Source: Mucilaginibacter xinganensis (GTDB lineage Bacteria > Bacteroidota > Bacteroidia > Sphingobacteriales > Sphingobacteriaceae). Taken from it: DNA of 40,365 nucleotides. The position numbers were made by a program, and so were the translations under genes. Of this stretch, positions 7,846 through 15,157 are shown piece by piece (the stretch's first letter is position 1; the number at the start of each line of letters is the position of its first letter). The stretch is from contig JAMFSA010000016.1 in NCBI GenBank assembly GCA_026225055.1, forward strand, positions 1 through 40,365, in the 5' to 3' direction. Below the pieces are notes generated by a model. That model saw only the letters and a program-made list of their open reading frames with translations, did not search any database and had not been told where the DNA came from.

Positions 7846-9210
7846 ATGAGTACCGAAGATATATACCAGCTTTTTATACAGCACCCGGTTATCAGCACCG
7901 ATACACGTAAGATTGTGCCGGGCAGCCTGTTTTTTGCGTTGAGGGGTGAAAAGTTTGATGCTAACACTTTTGCCGAACAAGCCATAGCACAAGGCGCTGC
8001 ATATGCTATTATCGATAACCCGGAGTATCAGCTTAATGAAAAATATATTTTGGTTGATGACGGACTGGCTGCCCTGCAGGATCTGGCACGTTACCACCGA
8101 AAGCAATTAACTATTCCTGTGGTAGGCTTAACCGGCACCAACGGCAAAACTACTACCAAGGAACTCATCAACGCTGTACTATCGCAGAAATTTAAAACAC
8201 TGGCAACACAGGGTAACCTGAATAACCATATAGGTGTGCCGCTTACTATTTTAAGCATCAACAGCACGCACGAAATGGCGGTTATTGAAATGGGGGCTAA
8301 TCATCAGAAAGAGATCGAACTGCTTTGCAGTATTTCTCAGCCTTCTCATGGGCTTATTACCAATATTGGCAAGGCGCATTTGGAAGGTTTCGGCGGGGTT
8401 GAGGGGATTAAGAAAGGTAAGGGTGAGCTGTATGATTTTTTGAGTCGGGAAGTAGGGAAGTCCGAAAGTCCGGAAGCTGGAAGTCTTGAGCAGGGCGTTG
8501 CTTTTGTTAATGGCGACGATAAAGTGTTGATGGACATGCAGCGGGCACGCGACTTAAAAAAAGTAGTGCTGTATGGCACCAACAACCGGGATAATGCTGT
8601 TATTGGTAAGCTGACTGAAAACTCTCCGCTCCTGTCTTTACAATGGACCAATAACAAAACCGGCGAAACACATTCCGTTAAAACACAGCTTACCGGGGCT
8701 TATAACCTGGATAATATATTAGCGGCCATCTGTATAGGTACTTATTTTGAACTGGATGCCGATGCTATTAATAAAGGTGTGGAGGGTTATCAACCACAAA
8801 ACAACCGCTCGCAGATAAAACAAACCGCAACCAATACACTCATCTGCGATTATTATAATGCCAACCCCAGCAGCATGTTTGTGGCTATTGAAAATATAGG
8901 TAAGCTTACTGCAGACAGAAAAGTATTGATATTGGGCGATATGTTCGAACTGGGCGATGAATCCGCCGCGGAACATGAAGCCATTATCAGGAAAGCTTTA
9001 GCTACTAATGTTGATGAATGCATTTTCATCGGCAAAGACTTTTTAGCGCAGAAATGGAAATTTAAAGGTGATAAGCTAAAGAATGCCACCTTTCATGCTA
9101 CGGTAGAGAATGCCATTACAGCGTTGAAGTTTCACCCGGTTAAAAATTCAACGGTGTTGATAAAGGGATCAAGGGGTATGGCTTTGGAGCGGTTGGTGGA
9201 GTTGTTTTAA
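7846..9210 (+). CDS. murF: UDP-N-acetylmuramoyl-tripeptide--D-alanyl-D-alanine ligase
   Basis: A 454-residue cytoplasmic Mur ligase that adds D-Ala-D-Ala to UDP-MurNAc-tripeptide, the last soluble step of peptidoglycan precursor synthesis. From the ATG at 7846: N-terminal substrate domain (STDTRKIVPGSLFFALRGEK), P-loop TGTNGKTT at about 96-103, then NLNNHIGVPLT, EMGANHQKEIELL, ITNIGKAHLEGFGG, and in the C-terminal domain DYYNANPSSM and LGDMFELG. The frame is open to a TTG at 7828, but the ATG is the natural start. An unusual Ser/Glu-rich stretch (SREVGKSESPEAGSLEQG) at about residues 203-220 is encoded by a short tandem DNA repeat and looks like an insertion in the central domain. The gene is isolated from the usual mur/dcw cluster. 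Confidence 0.96.
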   Translation: MSTEDIYQLFIQHPVISTDTRKIVPGSLFFALRGEKFDANTFAEQAIAQGAAYAIIDNPEYQLNEKYILVDDGLAALQDLARYHRKQLTIPVVGLTGTNGKTTTKELINAVLSQKFKTLATQGNLNNHIGVPLTILSINSTHEMAVIEMGANHQKEIELLCSISQPSHGLITNIGKAHLEGFGGVEGIKKGKGELYDFLSREVGKSESPEAGSLEQGVAFVNGDDKVLMDMQRARDLKKVVLYGTNNRDNAVIGKLTENSPLLSLQWTNNKTGETHSVKTQLTGAYNLDNILAAICIGTYFELDADAINKGVEGYQPQNNRSQIKQTATNTLICDYYNANPSSMFVAIENIGKLTADRKVLILGDMFELGDESAAEHEAIIRKALATNVDECIFIGKDFLAQKWKFKGDKLKNATFHATVENAITALKFHPVKNSTVLIKGSRGMALERLVELF

Positions 9211-9225
9211 GATATTCTTTACCCT

Positions 9226-9385
9226 AATTGTCATGCTGAGGAACGAAGCATCTATTATACAAGCAGCAGGTATCGCTTGCAGATTGAACGCCGGCAGGTT
9301 CTTCGCTATCGCTACCCATGACAGAATTGAAAAAATGTGTCATTTCACCTTCACAGTCCCCGGATTTTAAAACTCAGAATGACAA
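9226..9385. repeat. Repeat-derived intergenic segment (TGTCATGCTGAGGAACGAAG type)
   Basis: The gap between murF and the YnfA gene holds TTGTCATGCTGAGGAACGAA at about 9229-9248, a shortened reverse form CCATGACAG near 9317, and CTCAGAATGACAAC near 9376. These are ends of a dispersed palindromic element. Related fragments lie at about 19226 and 20880 (GTCATGTTGA forms). No gene is visible here. Confidence 0.45.
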
Positions 9386-9405
9386 CACTTTTTTAAATTA
9401 CAGCT

Positions 9406-9735
9406 ATGGCCATACTAAAATCCCTTTCTATTTTCATACTTGCCGGTTTGTGCGAAATTGGCGGCGGCTATTTGATCTGGCTTTGCCTTAAGGAGGACAA
9501 GCCCTGGTGGTACGCTGCTTTGGGTGCTGTAGTACTTGCTTTTTACGGCGTGGTAGCTACCTGGCAAACCAATAATTTCGGCAGGGTGTATGCTACTTAT
9601 GGCGGGATATTTATTGTAATGGCCCTGCTTTGGGCCTGGAAGGTGGATAATTTTAAGCCTGATAAATATGATATTATCGGCGCGGTTATAGCGTTGGTTG
9701 GGGTTTGTGTTATTATTTATACACCGAGAAGGTAG
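9406..9735 (+). CDS. YnfA family (UPF0060) small membrane protein
   Basis: A 109-residue protein with four predicted membrane helices, matching the YnfA/UPF0060 family (PF02694) over its whole length. Family signatures are GLCEIGGGYLIW in helix 1, YGVVATWQTNNFGRVYATYGGIFIVMA in shortened form across helices 2-3, and DIIGAVIALVGVCVIIY in helix 4. The family belongs to the drug/metabolite transporter superfamily; small multidrug-efflux activity has been suggested for enterobacterial members, and the substrate here is unknown. The glutamate in CEIGGG is conserved. It is a single gene, convergent with the oxygenase downstream, and the two are separated by a long inverted repeat. Confidence 0.93.
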   Translation: MAILKSLSIFILAGLCEIGGGYLIWLCLKEDKPWWYAALGAVVLAFYGVVATWQTNNFGRVYATYGGIFIVMALLWAWKVDNFKPDKYDIIGAVIALVGVCVIIYTPRR

Positions 9736-9746
9736 TCTTTAACCAA

Positions 9747-9836
9747 GCGTCATTGCGAGCGATAGCGTGGCAATCCCAAACTATACAGGGCGGACCTGCT
9801 AATCGGGGATTGCCACGCTATCGCTCGCAATGACGC
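9747..9836. repeat. Long perfect inverted repeat between convergent genes
   Basis: The left arm 9747-9777 (beginning GCGTCATTGCGAGCGATAGC) and right arm 9806-9836 are perfect 31-bp reverse complements around a 28-bp loop containing AAACTATACAGGGC. Relatives are at 25402-25515 (complete), 14662-14690 (single arm) and 7767-7797 (minimal). Its place between convergent genes suits a bidirectional terminator, although there is no long T tract. I read it as a REP/MITE-like dispersed element. Confidence 0.9.
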
Positions 9837-9862
9837 AAAGTGAATAATTTCAATTCTAAAAT

Positions 9863-10825
9863 TTATTTCTTCAGCCCTATCTCTCTCAAACGCTCATCTA
9901 AATATGCACCGGCGGTGATGTCGGTATAATGCTTTGGATGTTCAGCATCGATGCATGATTCAAGGCAGGTTAAATCCATATCCGGTTTGGGGTGCAGGAA
10001 GAATGGTACCGAATAGCGTGAGTTCTTCATTTCTTCGCGCGGCGGATTTACTACCCTGTGCGTTGTTGATTTCAACTTGTTATTGGTTAAACGCTGCAGC
10101 ATATCGCCTACGTTAACTACCAAGTCCTCACCATACGCTTTAACCGGGAACCATTCATTTTCGCGGGTTAACAGTTCCAGCCCGTCAGCGCTGGCACCTA
10201 TTAACAAGGTGATGAGGTTAATATCCTCATGCGCGCCTGCACGTACAGCATCATCAGGGATTGAATCCGGATTGGTGATAGGAAAGTAATGCAGTGTGCG
10301 CAGGATAGAATTACCATCATGCACTTTATCATCAAAATAATTTTCAGGCAGGTTTAAGTATACTGCTATGGCGCGTAATAAATGGATGCCTGCTTGTTCC
10401 AGCTTTTGGTAAACTTCCTGGGTGGTTGTATTAAAGTCGGGCAGTTCATTAACTATAATATTATCGGGGTAATCAGCTTTAAGTGGCGAATCAGCCGCAA
10501 CGGTTTGCCCTATCTGCCAAAATTCCTTCAAATCGGGAGTTTTAAACCCTTTAGCGGTTTCCTTGCTTTTGCCGGTGTAGCCACGCTGGCCTGCTAATTC
10601 GGGCTTTTCATAGTTAAGTTTGGCAGCCTCCGGTAAGATGAACAGTTCTTTAACCTGCTCATATAGCTTATCAATTAATGCTTTGCTTAGGCCGTGATTG
10701 GTAATGGTTACAAACCCGGTTTCGTTAAAAGCCTTACCAATTTCGTCCGAAAAGCGCTTGCGGTCATCGGCATTACCCTGTATATAGGTATTCAGATCAA
10801 GACGGGGGATATTTACTTTGCTCAT
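9863..10825 (-). CDS. 2-oxoglutarate/Fe(II)-dependent oxygenase, isopenicillin-N-synthase-like
   Basis: A 320-residue cytoplasmic dioxygenase with an N-terminal DIOX_N domain (residues about 5-110, FVTITNHGLSKALIDKLYEQ) and a C-terminal double-stranded beta-helix. The iron ligands are His199 and Asp201 (AGAHEDINLITLL) and His256 (TTHRVVN). The co-substrate motif RxS is Arg270-Ser272 (RYSVPFF), so all catalytic residues are present. Bacterial members with this layout hydroxylate small molecules or make ethylene-like products; the substrate cannot be told from sequence. It is transcribed divergently from the DUF6600 gene. Confidence 0.93.
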   Translation of the reverse strand: MSKVNIPRLDLNTYIQGNADDRKRFSDEIGKAFNETGFVTITNHGLSKALIDKLYEQVKELFILPEAAKLNYEKPELAGQRGYTGKSKETAKGFKTPDLKEFWQIGQTVAADSPLKADYPDNIIVNELPDFNTTTQEVYQKLEQAGIHLLRAIAVYLNLPENYFDDKVHDGNSILRTLHYFPITNPDSIPDDAVRAGAHEDINLITLLIGASADGLELLTRENEWFPVKAYGEDLVVNVGDMLQRLTNNKLKSTTHRVVNPPREEMKNSRYSVPFFLHPKPDMDLTCLESCIDAEHPKHYTDITAGAYLDERLREIGLKK

Positions 10826-10855
10826 GGTCAGTTAAATGTAGATGGAAAAAACGTT

Positions 10856-10863
10856 CAAAGTTA
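10856..10863 (-). promoter_or_regulatory. -7 box for the oxygenase gene
   Basis: On the minus strand this reads TAACTTTG, an exact TAnnTTTG match about 30 bp upstream of the oxygenase ATG, giving a leader of about 25 nt. No clear -33 TTG is seen at the right distance. The same 190-bp gap also holds a small GCTGTT-T-AACAGC palindrome at 10915-10927, of unknown role. Confidence 0.4.
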
Positions 10864-11016
10864 ATCAGTGGTTTGTAAATTAAAGGAATTATAAATTATT
10901 ATAAAAGCGATAATGCTGTTTAACAGCTAAATAATATAATGAACAAAACAATTATTGGTTTAAACGATTTATATCATGTTCAGTCGAAACCATATATTAT
11001 CATCTATAAAAATACT

Positions 11017-12687
11017 ATGAAAACGTTTAAAAAAATATTTGGAATAGGCCTCATGGCTTTTTTCATCACGATAACAGCCCCACATAAAAGTATGGCGCAG
11101 GATGGTGGCTATGTATCGGATCAGGAATTTTACGACAACCTGCAACAATATGGCACGTGGGTTGATGACCCTAATTACGGTAACGTTTGGGTACCGGATG
11201 TCGACGGTGATTTTAGGCCTTATGCTACAGAGGGTCATTGGGTACAAACAGAATACGGCAGCACCTGGGTATCAGACTACCCATGGGGATGGGCAACTTT
11301 CCATTATGGCAGGTGGCATTATGACAACTATTATGGTTGGGAATGGGTACCGGGCCATGAGTGGGCACCGGCCTGGGTAAGCTGGCGCCATGGTGGCGGT
11401 TATTATGGATGGGCACCATTAGGGCCTGGTATAACTATTGCCATATCATTAGGCAGCGGATACCGTGTGCCTAATAATTACTGGGTGTGCGCGCCGGAGG
11501 CTTATATAAACAGGCCGAATATTTATAATTATTATGCGCCACCTACCAGGGTAGTAACTATTATAAACAGAACAACTATTGTACATAATACTTATATATA
11601 TAATAACCGTACCTACGTAACCGGCCCCCGTCCGCAGGAAATTCAGCGAATTACACGCCAGCAGGTACAGGTATATAAAATTAATAATGCCAGCAGGCCA
11701 GGTGTTGGACGGGTTGAAAATAATTCAATAAACATTTACAGGCCAGCAATCAGAAAATCGCCTGATGCACGCCCGGCAAGGGTTGTAAATGCTACGGCTT
11801 ACAAACAAGCTAACCCCAACCAGGGTATAGGCAGACCAGGCGCGGGGGCTTATAACCGCGAAAATGCGCAAAGACTGGCAGCAACCGCACGCAGCGAAAA
11901 CCCTAATAACAAAGTGGTAAGGGTAAACCCAGCAAATAATCAAAAGCCTGGGCAACCAGCGAATAACAACCGCCCGGGCCAGCCTGCGGTGAAGCCAAAC
12001 CCACAACAACCTGCAACTGGTGCTAATAATGGCCATGGTCGCCAACCTGCTACCGGTGCAAATCAAGCTAAACCTGCAAATGGGGGCCGGCCGGCACAAG
12101 CAGGCAGCACCCCAACTGAACAAAATAAATTGGACAGGCAAAATGCAAATGATCGCCGTGCACCGGGCGCGGTAGTGCCTAAAACGCCAGAGACTAATAA
12201 CGCTGCTCAAAAACAACAACAGGATCAGGCTCGCCAGCAACAGACACAACAACGTCAGCAGCATCAAGCTCAGCAGACGCAACAAAAACAACAACAGCAA
12301 GCACAGCAAAAACAGCAGCAGGATCAGGCACGCCAGCAACAGCAGACACAACAACGCCAGCAGCAGCAAGCTCAGCAAGCGCAACAAAAGCAACAGCAAC
12401 AGACTCAACAACGTCAGCAGCAACAAGCACAGCAGGCTCAACAACGCCAACAGCAGCAAGCTCAGCAGGCGCAGCAAAGGCAGCAACAACAGTCTCAACA
12501 GCGCCAACAGCAACAAGCCCAGCAGGCGCAACAAAAGCAACAACAACAGGCTCAACAACGCCAACAGCAGCAAGCTCAGCAGGCGCAACAAAAGCAACAA
12601 CAGCAGGCACAACAACGCCAGCAGCAGCAAAAACAACAACAGCAGAAGCAACAGCCTAAACCACAGCCTCATGACGGAGGGCAATAA
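11017..12687 (+). CDS. Secreted DUF6600 protein with long glutamine-rich tail
   Basis: A 556-residue exported protein. The signal peptide is MKTFKKIFGIGLMAFFITIT to AQ (about residue 27). Residues about 35-145 form the Trp/Tyr-rich DUF6600 module with repeated motifs: YGTWVDDPNYGNVWVP, GHWVQTEYGSTWVSDYPWGW, and YYGWEWVPGHEWAPAWVSWR. A basic middle region, rich in Asn, Pro, Gly and Arg, follows. From about residue 397 to the end the chain is almost only Gln with Ala, Arg and Lys in 8-11-residue units (QQRQQQQAQQA). The molecular function is unknown; the tail looks disordered or coiled-coil-like and could bind surfaces or aggregate. The frame opens at 10939, but the ATG at 11017 is chosen because it begins the signal peptide. 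Confidence 0.88.
   Translation: MKTFKKIFGIGLMAFFITITAPHKSMAQDGGYVSDQEFYDNLQQYGTWVDDPNYGNVWVPDVDGDFRPYATEGHWVQTEYGSTWVSDYPWGWATFHYGRWHYDNYYGWEWVPGHEWAPAWVSWRHGGGYYGWAPLGPGITIAISLGSGYRVPNNYWVCAPEAYINRPNIYNYYAPPTRVVTIINRTTIVHNTYIYNNRTYVTGPRPQEIQRITRQQVQVYKINNASRPGVGRVENNSINIYRPAIRKSPDARPARVVNATAYKQANPNQGIGRPGAGAYNRENAQRLAATARSENPNNKVVRVNPANNQKPGQPANNNRPGQPAVKPNPQQPATGANNGHGRQPATGANQAKPANGGRPAQAGSTPTEQNKLDRQNANDRRAPGAVVPKTPETNNAAQKQQQDQARQQQTQQRQQHQAQQTQQKQQQQAQQKQQQDQARQQQQTQQRQQQQAQQAQQKQQQQTQQRQQQQAQQAQQRQQQQAQQAQQRQQQQSQQRQQQQAQQAQQKQQQQAQQRQQQQAQQAQQKQQQQAQQRQQQQKQQQQKQQPKPQPHDGGQ
12207..12651 (+). repeat. Degenerate CAG/CAA tandem repeat within the DUF6600 gene
   Basis: About 440 bp of CAR codons interrupted by GCN, CGC and AAA codons, in units of roughly 24 and 33 bp, for example CAACGCCAGCAGCAGCAAGC. 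CAA and CAG alternate, so the repeat is old or under selection against slippage, but unit-number changes remain likely between strains. Long open frames on the opposite strand here are only mirrors of the repeat. Confidence 0.9.
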
Positions 12688-12713
12688 TATTGTTTAGTCG
12701 CATTTTTTGATTG

Positions 12714-12750
12714 ATAGCACATATAAATAAAATTATATGTGCTATTTTTG
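12714..12750 (+). terminator. Terminator hairpin overlapping the next gene's -7 box
   Basis: ATAGCACATATAA (12714-12726) and its perfect complement (12733-12745) enclose a 6-nt loop and run into TTTTT, forming a good intrinsic terminator 27 bp after the DUF6600 stop. The right arm and T tract also spell TATTTTTG (12743-12750), an exact TAnnTTTG -7 box for the thioredoxin gene that starts at 12765. One sequence thus seems to end one transcript and start the next. Confidence 0.6.
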
Positions 12751-12764
12751 TACGACTAATTATT

Positions 12765-13235
12765 ATGCTTAAACTATTCCCCAACAAGATTGCCGGGCTG
12801 ATCGTACTGCTAACGATAGTCTCTTTAGCTTTTGCATGTAAGGCCCAAAATGCCAAGGCACCGGCCAAACCTCATAATATAGTTTTTATTGAAGATTCGT
12901 GGGATGAAGCTCTGCGACAAGCGGCCCAGCAAAACAAATATATTTTTGTTGATGCCTATGCCAGCTGGTGCGGCCCATGTAAAATGCTCAAAAAATATAC
13001 TTTCAGTAACCAAAAGGTGGCCGACTTTTTTAATGCCAACTTTGTAAACGTATCTATAGATATGGAAAAAGGCGACGGACCCAGCCTTGCTACCGCCTGG
13101 CGCTTACAAGCCTATCCCACACTAATTATTTTCGATGCTAAAGGCCGCCCGGTTTTAGGCGAAGCCGGATATATGAATGTAAGCCAGTTGCTAGATTTTG
13201 CTAAGCAGGGTTTGAGTAAGAAGAGTACGATTTAG
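12765..13235 (+). CDS. Exported thioredoxin-like protein
   Basis: A 156-residue thioredoxin-fold protein with the active site WCGPCK in YASWCGPCKMLKKYTF, the cis-proline loop AYPTLIIFD and the start MLKLFPNKIAGLIVLLTIVS. The N-terminal hydrophobic stretch ends in LAFACKAQN; this may be a weak lipobox (Cys as +1) or an ordinary signal-peptidase-I site after AQ. It would act as a thiol-disulfide reductase or isomerase in the periplasm. The layout (IEDSWDEALRQAAQQNKYIF before the active site) is that of the thioredoxin_7-like branch. I chose the ATG at 12765 because the -7 box lies between it and the longer frame start at 12711. No membrane reductase partner is nearby. Confidence 0.9.
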   Translation: MLKLFPNKIAGLIVLLTIVSLAFACKAQNAKAPAKPHNIVFIEDSWDEALRQAAQQNKYIFVDAYASWCGPCKMLKKYTFSNQKVADFFNANFVNVSIDMEKGDGPSLATAWRLQAYPTLIIFDAKGRPVLGEAGYMNVSQLLDFAKQGLSKKSTI

Positions 13236-13288
13236 TGGTTAGAGATTAGTTGATTAGTTTGCTTTATTATTTCTACCTATTAGGTTTT

Positions 13289-13393
13289 GCGTTAAGGATT
13301 GAAACGGATACCGGCGAAGCGAGGGCCTCAGTGCAGGCTGTGGCTAAAGCCATGTGTAGTATGAGTGGAAAGCCCGGGCCGGAGGCAACGCCC
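13289..13393 (-). repeat. Dispersed GGGCGTT...GCCGGTATCCG element, copy 1
   Basis: Read on the minus strand this block runs from GGGCGTTGCCTCCGGCCCGG through a TTCCACTCATAC core to GCCGGTATCCGTTTCAATCC and TTAACGC. The copy at 20954-21038 on the plus strand shares the same order of blocks (GGGCGTT, CTCATAC, GCCGGTATCCG, CTAAC). It does not encode protein. The adjacent GGTTAGAGATTAGTTGATTA (13236 on) is a separate short repeat type. Confidence 0.7.
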
Positions 13394-13781
13394 ATATATA
13401 TAAATCCAATCTTAGTGATCTTTGTGTCTTAACTTTGTGACCCTTGTAGTTAATAATCGCAGTCACAAAGAAAATCCACTAAGTATCATAGAGACTTTAA
13501 TATCCTTAATTCTCATTTTAGTCGATAATAAATAATCCGTTTGATTGTATCACCTGTTTAACAGATGTTTCGTACCTCAGTACGACAAATTGTTTATTTT
13601 GCGCTTGCTTAAAACACCCCTAACCCCTCTCAAGAGGGGAACTATGACAGAGAACGCGCTTCGTTGACTCACCCCGACTTCATTTCACTCGTCGCCCTTC
13701 TCTGCCGCAAGCGTTAAAGAGGGTAAGTAACATGATGAAATTCTTTATAGCGAAATAATATATAACGAAAGTTTATTGCAC
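13394..13781. other. Gene-free stretch of repeat fragments
   Basis: No coding region is visible. It holds a CTTTGTG-rich segment near 13425-13480, a CGTAC-CTCA-GTACG mini-hairpin near 13570, the 20-bp palindromic block 13624-13643 (also found at 33474-33493) and a copy of the 5233-5469 repeat family at 13655-13723 in inverted orientation. The block reads as a landing site for dispersed repeats. Confidence 0.6.
13624..13723. repeat. CCCCTCTCAAGAGGGGAACT block plus inverted copy of the 5.2-kb repeat
   Basis: CCCCTCTCAAGAGGGGAACT at 13624-13643 is identical to 33474-33493. Just downstream, 13655-13723, read on the minus strand, gives CCCTCTTTAACGC..., then GAAGTCGGGGTGAGT, aligning with 5402-5469. 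Two repeat families lie side by side here. Confidence 0.75.
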
Positions 13782-13818
13782 AAAAAAGGCCGAAAAGACT
13801 CTCGCAGTTTTTCGGCCT
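13782..13818 (-). terminator. Strong intrinsic terminator on the minus strand
   Basis: On the minus strand AGGCCGAAAA (13809-13818) pairs with TTTTCGGCCT (13787-13796), followed by a T6 run (13782-13787). The nearest upstream minus-strand gene, the phosphoribosyltransferase, stops at 14046, about 230 nt before it. It therefore ends either a long 3' UTR or an independent small RNA. Confidence 0.75.
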
Positions 13819-14045
13819 ACATCTACCTATGAAAACAACCCTTTTTGAGTAAGGGCATTATTGTATAGTCAAAAGCAATGCCAATTGTTCAAACACTATA
13901 ATTTAAGCTAAAAGTTAAGCGTTTAAAACCGGATCGCTTTCTGTTTGTGGAACTCCTTACCCAAATCACGGGTAAAAATTACACACACCTATGCAATCGA
14001 TGGAATTTAATTGGGGAAACAGCCTGAATGGGGAAATAAAAATTA

Positions 14046-14555
14046 TCAGACTAAATAAACCGCATCCTCAGCATCGTTTTCAATTAACGAAACATCAACA
14101 CGTTCTTTCAATACCGTTGATAGTGCTACGCCTGCATAATCGGTAGTCATGGGGAAATTTTTGTGGTTACGATCAACCAATACCACGGTACGCAATTTTT
14201 TTAGTCGCACATCAATAAAAACACCGAAGCCATAAGCGAGGGTTTTGCCGCTGTTCAGCACATCATCAACCAAAATAACCGCCTTATCGCGGCAGTCGTT
14301 CACATCAAAGTCTATCTTGGCTTTAAGCTTACTGCTTTGCTTATCCAGTTCGATGGTAAGGAGCGTAATTTTAAAAGGCGCTATCTCGTCGAGGATCTTT
14401 TTCAGTCGTTCGGCAATGTGGTTACCACGGGGCAGTATGCCGGCTATCAGTATTTCTTCCTCATCAAAATTGTCTTCCAGTATCTGGTAGGCAATACGAT
14501 CAATCTTTTGCTGTATCTGCTGCTGATTTAATATAAGGAGTTTTTTTGCTGACAT
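14046..14555 (-). CDS. Phosphoribosyltransferase, PyrR-like
   Basis: A 169-residue type-I phosphoribosyltransferase. The PRPP-binding loop is AVILVDDVLNSGKTLAYG (about residues 92-109). A hood-like segment, AGILPRGNHIAERL, precedes it and VVLVDRNHKNFPMTTDYAG follows, the arrangement seen in PyrR and its relatives. In Firmicutes PyrR is a UMP-responsive attenuator with uracil PRTase activity; here no pyrimidine gene is adjacent, so the substrate and any regulatory role are unproved. The protein is somewhat shorter than classical PyrR (about 180). The ATG at 14553-14555 is the first in frame. A long 3' region and a strong terminator lie downstream. Confidence 0.88.
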   Translation of the reverse strand: MSAKKLLILNQQQIQQKIDRIAYQILEDNFDEEEILIAGILPRGNHIAERLKKILDEIAPFKITLLTIELDKQSSKLKAKIDFDVNDCRDKAVILVDDVLNSGKTLAYGFGVFIDVRLKKLRTVVLVDRNHKNFPMTTDYAGVALSTVLKERVDVSLIENDAEDAVYLV

Positions 14556-14661
14556 GATATTTTCCTATCGTTTACACCATCTAAGGTAGAAATTAAATTA
14601 AAATTATACCTTAGCTATATTAAAATGTAGTGTTGATTTGTATGATTGCCCTGTATAGTTT

Positions 14662-14690
14662 AGAGATTGCTTCGTTCCTCGCAATGACGC
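14662..14690. repeat. Solitary arm of the GCGTCATTGCGAG element
   Basis: This 29-bp block (ending CTCGCAATGACGC) differs at one base from the right arm 25487-25515. The element's inner sequence (reverse complement AAACTATACAGGGC) lies just upstream at about 14648-14661. Only half the element remains, between two minus-strand genes. Confidence 0.8.
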
Positions 14691-14703
14691 TTGGTGAGAT
14701 GTA

Positions 14704-15093
14704 TCAATCCTTTACGTATGGGAAGAAAACAAAGTTAGCCCCCTCGGGTACTACTACAAATACGCACATAAAATCGTGAGCGCTTTTATAGGTATCGATA
14801 AACCTTTGTTTAAGTTCTTTTTTTATCACACCACGTTCAATAAATTCTTCAAGGGTTGAGGCATGGATGGACCATTCGCTATTGATATCGTGCCTGTCGA
14901 GGATCACCTCACCCAAGGTTATATCATGCTGATGTGCAATGAAAATAGGGTATGATGATAACCCTTCAACCATTATCTCAATAGCCACTTCCTTTATAGA
15001 TTCATTAAAAAACCTGAGATCTGTTTCCAGGCTCAGCAACGGGCTTTGTTTTTTACCGTCGTTATTTTCGTTTAAAAGTTCTTCGCGTTCCAT
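14704..15093 (-). CDS. Conserved hypothetical protein (129 aa)
   Basis: A soluble, acidic 129-residue protein without signal peptide or membrane helix. Recognisable blocks are SLETDLRFFNESIKEVAIEI, GLSSYPIFIAHQHDITLGEV and SAHDFMCVFVVVPEGANFVF. Gene-like composition and position between the PRT and rlmD genes, all on the same strand, suggest a real gene, and I have the impression that homologues occur in other Bacteroidetes. I recognise no domain or catalytic motif and assign no function. The first ATG in frame is used; there is about 150 bp to the next gene downstream and about 90 bp to rlmD upstream. Confidence 0.75.
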   Translation of the reverse strand: MEREELLNENNDGKKQSPLLSLETDLRFFNESIKEVAIEIMVEGLSSYPIFIAHQHDITLGEVILDRHDINSEWSIHASTLEEFIERGVIKKELKQRFIDTYKSAHDFMCVFVVVPEGANFVFFPYVKD

Positions 15094-15157
15094 AGTAATA
15101 ATTAATTACTGAATTAGTGATTTAGTGAATTGCCTTTTGACACTTTAAAAATTCAAA

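Noticed and set aside
10939..11016. Upstream in-frame ATG of the DUF6600 gene (MNKTIIG..., similar to the PspC start)
   Set aside because: The signal peptide starts at 11017, and the similarity to MNKTII of the PspC protein is limited to six residues.
12207..12651. Repeat array considered as CRISPR
   Set aside because: Units are short, contiguous, in frame and coding, without spacers.
11725..12684. Long Leu-rich open frame on the minus strand
   Set aside because: It mirrors the CAG/CAA repeat of the DUF6600 gene (CTG/TTG = Leu), which has a signal peptide and domain on the plus strand.
12753..12759. CGACTAA before the thioredoxin gene, like the ECF -10 block
   Set aside because: No TTTGTAAGG block at the required distance upstream; a housekeeping -7 box explains the promoter better.
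13250..13432. 60-codon frame after the thioredoxin gene
   Set aside because: Runs through the dispersed GGGCGTT-type element in inverted orientation and has no protein-like features.
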